A DNA stretch of 25,664 nt, from positions 1 through 25,664 of IMG/VR virus record IMGVR_UViG_3300047470_000079. One strand, given 5' to 3'. Under the pieces are notes generated by a model, which searched no databases, was not told where the DNA came from, and saw only the letters and a list, made by a program, of their open reading frames with translations. The position numbers and the translations under genes were made by a program. Each line of letters starts with the position of its first letter. Position 1 is the first letter of the stretch. Source of the stretch: a virus. Below are positions 7,021 to 12,235 of this stretch, piece after piece.

Positions 7021-7152
7021 ATGTTCACCCTAGTCCATCGTTTCACAGGAAAAGCGTTATTACGGTTCCTCACACTGGAGGAAGCCTTAGTCGCACTGCA
7101 GGAAGCTGCGGTACCTGATCTGTTCTACATCTCGAATAAGGAAGCAAAATGA
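7021..7152 (+). CDS. small hypothetical early protein
   Basis: This 43-aa protein (MFTLVHRFTGKALLRFLTLE ... FYISNKEAK) is predicted soluble, with an amphipathic helix around LTLEEALVALQEAA. The longer in-frame start at 6943 lies inside the previous gene, so I chose 7021, four bases after that gene's stop; the sequence before it (GGGGGCTAAGACC) is a weak ribosome site. Its stop overlaps the next start as ATGA (7149-7152), which supports it as a translated unit. Function unknown. Confidence 0.55.
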   Translation: MFTLVHRFTGKALLRFLTLEEALVALQEAAVPDLFYISNKEAK

Positions 7153-7304
7153 ACACTCGCCTTTATCACGTGGTAGTTATGAACGAGCGGACAGGCGTTA
7201 AGGTTCGTCTGAGTGCTTCCCCCGTGACCCATAGCGAAGGCTGTACATGGTTGCGCAAGGTCACTTCCTTTGCCTGGCGTCGTAAGTTTCTGGAGGAAGT
7301 TTGA
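7149..7304 (+). CDS. small basic early protein
   Basis: This 51-aa frame begins MNTRLYHVVVMNERTGVKVR and ends FAWRRKFLEEV. Its ATG overlaps the previous TGA (ATGA), and its TGA overlaps the TTG start of the next gene. It is rich in Arg, Lys and Val; the first half looks like a beta hairpin and the end like a short helix. The pattern resembles small early phage proteins that bind host factors, but no specific family is recognisable. The ATGA overlaps on both sides are the main evidence that it is translated. Confidence 0.55.
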   Translation: MNTRLYHVVVMNERTGVKVRLSASPVTHSEGCTWLRKVTSFAWRRKFLEEV

Positions 7305-7516
7305 GACCCTCCGTACGCCCAGTAACCAAGGCCCTAGAGGCATACTCGCGGGCTATCGAACCAACGCCTACACTGATCCATGATCTAACCAGGGCTCTCG
7401 CAGAGGAGCTAGCGGGAACCTTGGGAGGAACCGTAGAGATATGGCTCCCAGGGAACATACGGATCATTCGAGAACATCGAGAACATCTAGAACATAGCGC
7501 AAACGAGAAAGCCTAG
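7301..7516 (+). CDS. hypothetical early protein with TTG start
   Basis: This 71-aa protein has no in-frame ATG before its middle. The likely start is TTG at 7301, overlapping the preceding TGA, behind a strong GGAGGA ribosome site at 7292-7297. Residues 10-40 look helical (TKALEAYSRAIEPTPTLIHD, then LTRALAEELAGTL). A beta segment (GGTVEIWLPGNIRIIR) follows, then a charged tail with the repeat REHREHLEHS. A terminator hairpin begins within its last codons at 7512. No family recognised; a rare start with a strong ribosome site is the notable point. Confidence 0.55.
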   Translation: MRPSVRPVTKALEAYSRAIEPTPTLIHDLTRALAEELAGTLGGTVEIWLPGNIRIIREHREHLEHSANEKA

Positions 7517-7533
7517 GGATTCCCCTGGGTTTT
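7512..7533 (+). terminator. factor-independent terminator
   Basis: CCTAGGG (7512-7518) pairs with CCCTGGG (7523-7529) around ATTC, followed by TTTT. The 7-bp stem has one G-T pair. It overlaps the end of the TTG-start gene and would end the early transcript before the lipoprotein gene. Confidence 0.65.
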
Positions 7534-7598
7534 GTCGTTTGGGTTACATTACGTGCGCATTACCTATCACAATAATTGACCTAACAATTAAACAGAAC

Positions 7599-7820
7599 AT
7601 GAAAACTATTCTCATTACCTTGGTTACCCTGGGTTCCCTTTCTTCCCTTTCGGGTTGCGCAGGTTCCACTATGACACCTCAACAGGCCCAAGCTTGGTCT
7701 GAGGGTCTAAGTAGCCTGGGGCAGACTGTGGGAGCCAGTAGGACCAAGTATCGTCAACCGCAAGCACCTAGCTATACCTGCGTCGACTACGGTTCATTCA
7801 CTAACTGTAACCCTAGCTAG
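7599..7820 (+). CDS. early lipoprotein
   Basis: This 73-aa precursor begins MKTILITLVTLGSLSSLSGC. It has a basic N-terminus, a hydrophobic core and a lipobox L-S-G-C with the lipid-modified Cys at residue 20. The mature part (about 54 aa) is polar, with two more cysteines (SYTCVDYGSFTNCNPS) that could form a disulfide in the periplasm. I chose the ATG at 7599 because it gives a proper signal peptide; an upstream in-frame start at 7539 does not. It lies between two terminators, so it may have its own promoter. Phage lipoproteins made early often block a receptor against superinfection (T5 Llp). The spanin Rz1 is the other common type, but this protein is not proline-rich and has no Rz partner here. 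Confidence 0.75.
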   Translation: MKTILITLVTLGSLSSLSGCAGSTMTPQQAQAWSEGLSSLGQTVGASRTKYRQPQAPSYTCVDYGSFTNCNPS

Positions 7821-7841
7821 GTAACCGCAGACAAACTAGAG

Positions 7842-7864
7842 ACCCTAGGTAACCCCTGGGGTTT
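7842..7864 (+). terminator. terminator hairpin after the lipoprotein gene
   Basis: ACCCTAGG (7842-7849) pairs with CCTGGGGT (7855-7862) around TAACC, with one G-T pair, followed by TTTCGTGCTTGTGT. The T-run is short. It lies between the lipoprotein gene and the convergent HNH gene and would block rightward transcription. Confidence 0.55.
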
Positions 7865-7877
7865 CGTGCTTGTGTGT

Positions 7878-8369
7878 TCAGACAGTCTCAGTCTCGACAC
7901 TGACGGACGTTGGCCAGCCTTCGTCATCGTAGTGCGTGATTGTGTTGCTGAGACCCTGCAGTCTATCGATCAGGTAATCACGCCTATTGGTGTGCACCTG
8001 AACCATAGAACGGAGGCTGTCGCCTAGGTCGTTCAGTTCATCCTGGGTCCAATCACCTGATAGGCGTTTGGCTCTAAGTTTCTTTTGAACGTCTTTGTAC
8101 AGCCATACCGTGCGCTGTTCCAAGGTATCCAAGGGTCTCGCATTGAGACTCAGGTTGCACTCAGAACACGCGGGAACCGTCAGAAGCGGAATGTTTGCAT
8201 CGCGATACGCTTGAGTACCCCTGGCCATTACGCGGGCTAATGCTGGCGTATGGTCGGAATGCTCAGGGTATCTGCACTGGCAGTAGGTACAGGTTCGTGA
8301 GTCTCCGTACGGTTTGTACAGGTGACCCACAGCCTTTATAGCAAAGGTCCGGGTTTTATTGGTTTTCAT
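7878..8369 (-). CDS. HNH-family endonuclease (free-standing)
   Basis: This 163-aa protein has a zinc-bound HNH-type core. C27 and C30 (TCTYC) are followed by D39-H40-x-P42 (SDHTPA) and then C68, C71 and N72 (ACSECN). The DH is the usual general-base pair. The C-terminal part is helical (LEQRTVWLYKDVQKKLRAKR, then DELNDLGDSLRSMV) and may contact DNA. The frame can be extended to a GTG at 8408; I chose the ATG at 8369 because the extra residues (PLGTARSPVGP) look non-native and the ATG is followed by the HNH region. It is convergent with the early cluster, like a mobile homing-type gene, and does not interrupt another gene. Upstream is a long non-coding stretch. Confidence 0.8.
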   Translation of the reverse strand: MKTNKTRTFAIKAVGHLYKPYGDSRTCTYCQCRYPEHSDHTPALARVMARGTQAYRDANIPLLTVPACSECNLSLNARPLDTLEQRTVWLYKDVQKKLRAKRLSGDWTQDELNDLGDSLRSMVQVHTNRRDYLIDRLQGLSNTITHYDDEGWPTSVSVETETV

Positions 8370-8786
8370 GGGTCCAACAGGGGAACGAGCGGTTCCCAAG
8401 GGACCCACATAGAATGACGAAAGGATGCCTAGGAGGCGATGGGGGAACTGAGGGGCGAAATCCGGAGGCGAAAAGCCATCCAGCCTGTCCTAGCACCACA
8501 CAGAGGGCTAGAAAGGGCATTCCTGATGGCTACTTGCGTTCCCAAAGTCAAACGGCTATGGTGCGCGACCCTCAGCCTAGGCGTTTCTATACCAGTTTTG
8601 GGATACGAGAGGGCGAAAATGGGGTATTTTTGGGGGTTTGGGATTGCTCAGAACGAGCGAGGGTCTGCGGAAGGATGCAAAGGGTGACCTGGAGATGCCC
8701 AAAATTTGTTTGGGTTTTCCAATTGATCTATAAAATCCGAAAATGGCCAGCCGTTCCAACTAGAAGGCCTGGAAATATTTTGCTCA

Positions 8787-8868
8787 AATCTGAGTGTGCC
8801 CTGTCGGACCCCAAAGGGAGAGAGAGGAGAGAGACCAATGAGGCTCCCCAACAAGGCACGCTCAGATT
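8787..8868. repeat. large imperfect hairpin with purine-rich loop
   Basis: AATCTGAGTGTGCC (8787-8800) and GGCACGCTCAGATT (8855-8868) are complementary at 13 of 14 positions. After one unpaired base on each side the pairing goes on for about seven more (TGTCGGA with TCCCAACA, some G-T). The loop of about 38 bases contains GGGAGAGAGAGGAGAGAG, a repeated ribosome-site-like tract, then ATG at 8838. This could be an RNA structure on either strand. It has no T-run, so it is not a standard terminator. Confidence 0.5.
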
Positions 8869-8939
8869 CCCCTGAAACACAGGGAATCGAGACTCAAACA
8901 TTGCGTTTAAGGTTTCGGGTAGAACTTGTGGCTCATTAG
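8838..8939 (+). CDS. possible 33-aa peptide in hairpin loop
   Basis: ATG at 8838 follows GGAGAGAGACCA, an excellent match to the AGAGAG ribosome sites used by confirmed genes here. The frame (MRLPNKARSDSPETQGIETQ ... VELVAH) is 33 codons and soluble. The start codon lies in the loop of the large hairpin and the frame runs through its 3' arm. No family, and no other gene on this strand for 3 kb, so it may be chance. Confidence 0.2.
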   Translation: MRLPNKARSDSPETQGIETQTLRLRFRVELVAH

Positions 8940-9086
8940 GCCGGTGAGGTATCCGGGTTGTGGATTCAGAGCCACTTCCCTCCCATTCTCCGTTTGCTTT
9001 CCTTACCTGATGATCACTACAAGCCTAACGACCCCATCGTAGCTTACGGCTAGGGGACTGTGGACGGCTACGCCACACATTAGTTC

Positions 9087-9161
9087 TGGCATACCTCGAC
9101 GGATTCGAACCGCCATCGCAAGGATTTGGAGTCCTGCATCTTACCGTTGGACTAGAGGCAT
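9087..9161 (-). tRNA. tRNA-Trp (anticodon CCA)
   Basis: The minus strand folds as a complete tRNA. The acceptor stem is ATGCCTC with GAGGTAT (one G-T), followed by discriminator G and an encoded CCA. The D arm has loop CAACGGTAA. The anticodon stem is CAGGA with TCCTT (4 of 5 pairs) and loop CTCCAAA, giving anticodon CCA for UGG. The variable loop is GCGAT, and the T arm is GGCGG-TTCGAAT-CCGTC. It lies 60 bases beyond the stop of the endonuclease VII-like gene, probably on the same leftward transcript. Length is 75 bases with CCA. Phage tRNAs can supply scarce tRNAs or replace host tRNAs cut by defence nucleases. Confidence 0.92.
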
Positions 9162-9221
9162 ATAAAAGGATCAGGCTTCCCACCTGAATTGCCGGGTTGT
9201 CTTCGCGCTATTGAGGGCGAG

Positions 9222-9626
9222 TCACCGGAGGTACTCACTCATTCGAGCGAGAATAGTTTGGTCATCGAATACATGACCTAAAGCTGTGTTGCAATGGAAG
9301 CAGAGTATGCCTCGCACCTTCCCTGTCGTGTGACAGTGGTCGACACAAGGCTCATTACCCGCTCGCACATCTTTCGCCTTCAGGTTTGCACCATCAAACG
9401 TTACTTCTGCACTGCAGATTGCACACCGCCCTTGTTGCCTCTCATACATCCGAGAGAAGTCCGCAAGGGTAATACCGTACTGTCTTTTCAAATGCTTGTT
9501 GCGGTAGCTTCTGAGTCGAGCTTTGCCTGACCCATCCGTGCATGTGTAGCACGAGACGCGATTATGTGAGCCACGCCCCGGCTTCTTCTCGTAGGCATCC
9601 CCGCAGAATTCGCAGGAATGGTTCAT
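9222..9626 (-). CDS. endonuclease VII-family nuclease
   Basis: This 134-aa protein matches the recombination endonuclease VII family (T4 gp49), a zinc beta-beta-alpha-metal nuclease that resolves branched DNA and also occurs as mobile HNH-type genes. Visible parts are an N-terminal Cys4 site (C5, C8, C26, C29), YGITLADFSRMYERQQGRCA (50-69), a CAIC pair (C68, C71), the catalytic DHCHTTGKVRGILC (96-109) and FHCNTALGHVFDD (110-122) with C112 and N113. I chose the ATG at 9626 because it overlaps the reductase stop as ATGA and leads straight into the zinc site; a longer start at 9653 is possible. It could resolve replication intermediates before packaging or be a selfish nuclease next to the reductase gene; the overlap favours co-translation. 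Confidence 0.88.
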   Translation of the reverse strand: MNHSCEFCGDAYEKKPGRGSHNRVSCYTCTDGSGKARLRSYRNKHLKRQYGITLADFSRMYERQQGRCAICSAEVTFDGANLKAKDVRAGNEPCVDHCHTTGKVRGILCFHCNTALGHVFDDQTILARMSEYLR

Positions 9627-11605
9627 CGGATTGGGCAACTCCCATTGACGCACTCATCTTCAAGAACAGCATCGAGGTTGTCGGTGCCTTCGTTAAGGTT
9701 GATGTGCTGTAGGCCAGCAACGTAGGCGTCATAGACGTCCTTAGTCACTACTGCCTGAGGCAGATACTTATACCCGAGGTCTTCAGCAGACTTCGTGGGG
9801 TCAGCACGGAAGAGGAACGAGACGCCCACATAGGACTCCCAGTTATCCATCAGCCAATCAACGATTGCAGGAACTTCGTCCACGCTATAGCTGATCGTTG
9901 CGGATACGTTTTGGTCGCACCAGTGCGTCATCAACATCTTGTATCTTTCGAGTTGCTCAAGGGCAGTCTCAAGATTTACTTCCATCTCGACACCGTTCTT
10001 GACCACTGTTGAGAATGGCACGGTATCCCATGCAACCGGGAGTGTGATCAGGACCGCTTCGTCATCCGTAGGGTTCGGGATAACCTTGTAGCCCGCGCTG
10101 CGACACAGAGGGACCAGGGGGTCATACTTACCAAAGTTGACGCTGTTGAAGATGTACTTGCCCAAAGGAGCGTGCAAACCCTCGGTACAGTCCATGACCT
10201 TCGACAGAGTTCCCGAAGGCTTCACCGTGGTTACGTTCTTGGGACGCGGGGTGCCAAGTTCATCAGCCATAGAGTAGGCTGCTGCGTGGGCTGTGCGGCG
10301 AAGCTCGATGAAGTCATAAGGCTTCATGTCGGGGCGCATCACGATACCCGTCAGACCTACTCCACATAGGCGGAGGAAGTCGTTGCCTCGGTGCCACGAT
10401 TCTTGAAGGATCCCGTCGCGGAGGTCTACACAAGTCTGACGGTAATTTGCGCGAGCGGCTAACTGAATAGCCCTACGAAGGCCATCAGAGTCTCCAGCAA
10501 ACTTACCAACATCGACCTCAGTCAGATTACAGAAGCTCTTATTACCTAGCAGGATCTCCGCACAGGGATTCACACCCTTAAACCACGGGGCACGAGCGGT
10601 TGCAGCTTGGCCATTGATAAACCCTGGCTCGCTACCACCTGACTCAACCATCAGATCGAAGATGTGTTGAAGCTCTGCGCGGCTCGGCTTCTGCTTGAAC
10701 AGTAGGGAGTTATTCGACTGCGCACGCTGGATGTTATTTACCCACCAGTCACGCTTTGCGGTTGTGAACTCTTGCCATTCGTCCTGACCATATTCGAAGA
10801 GAGCTATCTCTGCGCTGCGGCGGCTCGATAGAATTGTTCCAAGCCAATTGACGATATCGAGAATGTCAATTCGTGTGAGGAGGCTGCCAGCCCTGCGATT
10901 GAGGATGCCAAAGATTGCTCCAACAGCTTTGCATAGTGCTTCGTCACCTGAACTGACCCATCCGTATCCAGCAAGGCGTTCACCAGCCGGTCGGATAGCC
11001 GAGGTATCGAGTATAAATTTATCGGCGGCATATTGATGAGCGGCCAACTTACCGAGCGCTTTGGCCCAAGCTTCTGCTGAGTCACCGACACTGATTGTCC
11101 AGACGCCATCTTTGAAGGTCTCAACGTTGTGCTCACGACCACCCTTCTCGGTGCGCTCAGAGCGAATGAATTCGATTGTGGGGATACGCTTCTGGAAACC
11201 AGTAAGCTGACCAACGATGGGACTGAAGCCAACACCGCAACCCTGCAGCAAGAGCCACAGACAGTCGACGATATCCTGAACGGTCTCGACCTGGGTGAAG
11301 CTACAGTTGAACTGCGAGGCTTCACGCTTCTTTGCGACCTTGGTTCCCCCAAGCCACAGCGTGCGACCACTCATGAGAACCTTGCGGTCGATCATCAGTT
11401 GACGAAGCTCACCTAGTTCAGCAAGTTGGTTGTCGCTAATGTCATAGCCTGCCTTGTCAGCAGCGCGATCCCAAAGCCACATCTGATGCCCGACCACACG
11501 GTCAATCATTTCCTCGAAAGTCTCGAAGACTGTCCCCTCAGCATTCAGTGGTCGCTGGTAGGTTCGTCGGGCCACAAGCTGTGACCGAAGTGATGCGTTG
11601 CTCAT
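9623..11605 (-). CDS. nrdJ: adenosylcobalamin-dependent (class II) ribonucleotide reductase
   Basis: This 660-aa enzyme reduces ribonucleotides to deoxyribonucleotides for phage DNA synthesis using a B12 radical. It follows the monomeric class II pattern known from Lactobacillus leichmannii RTPR (about 740 aa). The thiyl-radical cysteine is in NPCAEI (C348) with E350 beside it. The redox pair is C101 (QFNCSF) and C359 (SFCNLTEV), and the C348-C359 spacing of 11 equals that of C408-C419 in RTPR. The C-terminal pair is in CVNGSCPIR (C652, C657). TTVKPSGTLSKVMDCTEG fits the phosphate-binding loop. No separate radical-generating subunit is needed or seen. A structured leader at 11661-11797 precedes the start, which has AGAGAG-type ribosome sites. 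It is the only minus-strand metabolic gene near the RNA polymerase gene. Confidence 0.95.
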   Translation of the reverse strand: MSNASLRSQLVARRTYQRPLNAEGTVFETFEEMIDRVVGHQMWLWDRAADKAGYDISDNQLAELGELRQLMIDRKVLMSGRTLWLGGTKVAKKREASQFNCSFTQVETVQDIVDCLWLLLQGCGVGFSPIVGQLTGFQKRIPTIEFIRSERTEKGGREHNVETFKDGVWTISVGDSAEAWAKALGKLAAHQYAADKFILDTSAIRPAGERLAGYGWVSSGDEALCKAVGAIFGILNRRAGSLLTRIDILDIVNWLGTILSSRRSAEIALFEYGQDEWQEFTTAKRDWWVNNIQRAQSNNSLLFKQKPSRAELQHIFDLMVESGGSEPGFINGQAATARAPWFKGVNPCAEILLGNKSFCNLTEVDVGKFAGDSDGLRRAIQLAARANYRQTCVDLRDGILQESWHRGNDFLRLCGVGLTGIVMRPDMKPYDFIELRRTAHAAAYSMADELGTPRPKNVTTVKPSGTLSKVMDCTEGLHAPLGKYIFNSVNFGKYDPLVPLCRSAGYKVIPNPTDDEAVLITLPVAWDTVPFSTVVKNGVEMEVNLETALEQLERYKMLMTHWCDQNVSATISYSVDEVPAIVDWLMDNWESYVGVSFLFRADPTKSAEDLGYKYLPQAVVTKDVYDAYVAGLQHINLNEGTDNLDAVLEDECVNGSCPIR

Positions 11606-11660
11606 CTCTCTGTACTCTCTCTGTTAAGCATGTACTGCATTGTGTTGTGTTATTGGGAAA

Positions 11661-11797
11661 AAAGAATCACAAGGGAACCCCAAGGCAACCGAATGGCAGT
11701 GCCTAACTCATCCGAGGGACCCTAAGTGAGTGCTCGTAGGCGCAGGTATCGGATGATGTTTGTATGGGGGAAGCCTGAGGCTCCCTTGTGATTCTTT
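11661..11797 (-). ncRNA. structured leader RNA of the class II reductase (candidate riboswitch)
   Basis: On the minus strand a perfect 16-bp stem, AAAGAATCACAAGGGA (11797-11782) with TCCCTTGTGATTCTTT (11676-11661), encloses about 105 bases. Inside, TCATCCGA and TCGGATGA pair (8 bp), AGGCA and TGCCT flank a 12-base loop, and GGGAGCC-TCA-GGC-T-TCCC can form a competing hairpin that uses the end of the outer stem. The outer stem's 3' arm runs into TTTTTT, as in a regulatory terminator. It ends about 55 bases before the reductase start. A B12-enzyme leader is a natural site for an adenosylcobalamin sensor, but the usual B12-box sequence is not obvious to me. Candidate 'nrdJ motif' RNAs have been described upstream of such genes. 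The structure is clear; the function is inference. Confidence 0.6.
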
Positions 11798-11952
11798 GGG
11801 TTCATAAGGACTCTAAGGGTCCCTAGGTTTATTACATAGTTATTACAATGAGAAACAACCCTAGGTCTTACTTAGGTTTGTCTTAGGGTTACCTAGGGTT
11901 TACCTTAGGAATCCCCTACCCCTTAGTTGTGCAACTTTGTGGGTCTCTCTCT

Positions 11953-12125
11953 AATGGTAGGCAAATTACCGATGTCCTTGATTTTAAAGGACTTTTTGAT
12001 TTCACATTTCTGGTCTATATATAGTGTCCTGAGCAGGGTTCCTGAGGGTAACCTGAGGGTCAACTCTAGAAAACCTCTAGCAAATTTCCTTTGAAATCAT
12101 GCACATCGGCAATTTGCCTACCATT
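11953..12125. repeat. 38-base imperfect inverted repeat flanking a leftward promoter candidate
   Basis: Arm 1 (11953-11990) begins AATGGTAGGCAAATTACCGA. Arm 2 (12088-12125), read on the other strand, begins AATGGTAGGCAAATTGCCGA. The arms agree at 34 of 38 positions and are 97 bases apart. The middle contains CTATATATAG and three CCTGAG copies. TTGTGCAAC boxes lie just outside each arm (11927 and 12157). The start of the RNA polymerase transcript (about 12207) lies outside, so the repeat is probably a DNA element (operator, origin or recombination site) rather than an RNA hairpin of that message. Confidence 0.75.
12020..12036 (-). promoter_or_regulatory. candidate leftward phage-RNAP promoter for the reductase
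   Basis: Leftwards, 12036-12020 reads CTGCTCAGGACACTATA. GACACTATA is identical to the core of the SP6 promoter, and 11 of 17 positions match the candidate before the virion genes. The predicted first base is T rather than the usual G, which is a weakness. The site sits in the middle of the long inverted repeat, about 400 bases before the reductase start. Unproven. Confidence 0.35.
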
Positions 12126-12171
12126 GCAGAGAAGGCCTAGTGTCTCCTCAAATTTTTTGTGCAACTCTGAG

Positions 12172-12200
12172 TTGTGTTGCGATGTGAATCAGGCTATACT
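12172..12200 (+). promoter_or_regulatory. sigma70-type promoter for the RNA polymerase gene
   Basis: TTGTGT (12172-12177) and TATACT (12195-12200) are 17 bases apart; the -10 box matches consensus at 5 of 6 positions. Transcription would start near 12207, 29 bases before the RNA polymerase ATG. A host-type promoter here fits the T7 scheme in which host polymerase makes the phage polymerase. Confidence 0.6.
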
Positions 12201-12235
12201 CGGTTCACTGACTCAACGAACCCACGGAGCAAGAC

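Larger units (their letters stand above)
8409..9086. other. long non-coding stretch between HNH gene and tRNA
   Basis: About 680 bases carry no convincing gene. Frames on both strands (for example plus 8414-8875 and minus 8648-8854) have odd composition and no good ribosome site, except a 33-codon frame at 8838. The first half is G-rich on the plus strand (GGGGTATTTTTGGGGGTTTG near 8620). The second half has the large hairpin 8787-8868. At 9038-9072, CGTAGC and GCTACG form a smaller inverted pair. Being bracketed by two nuclease genes and a tRNA suggests an insertion hotspot. Confidence 0.6.

Noticed and set aside
8414-8875. 153-aa plus-strand frame and overlapping minus frames
   Set aside because: Composition unlike the phage genes, no good ribosome site, low-complexity stretches and overlap with the hairpin; treated as non-coding.
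9003-9020. Second hammerhead suggested by CTGATGA near 9008
   Set aside because: No GAAA partner and no stems I or III around it.
11661-11797. Classic cobalamin riboswitch as a firm call
   Set aside because: The conserved B12-box and kissing-loop sequences were not recognisable by eye; kept only as a structured-leader candidate.
11996-12023. Rightward host promoter TTGATT-N16-TATATA inside the inverted repeat
   Set aside because: Plausible but the better-matching promoter at 12172-12200 lies closer to the gene, and the same TATATA belongs to a leftward candidate.
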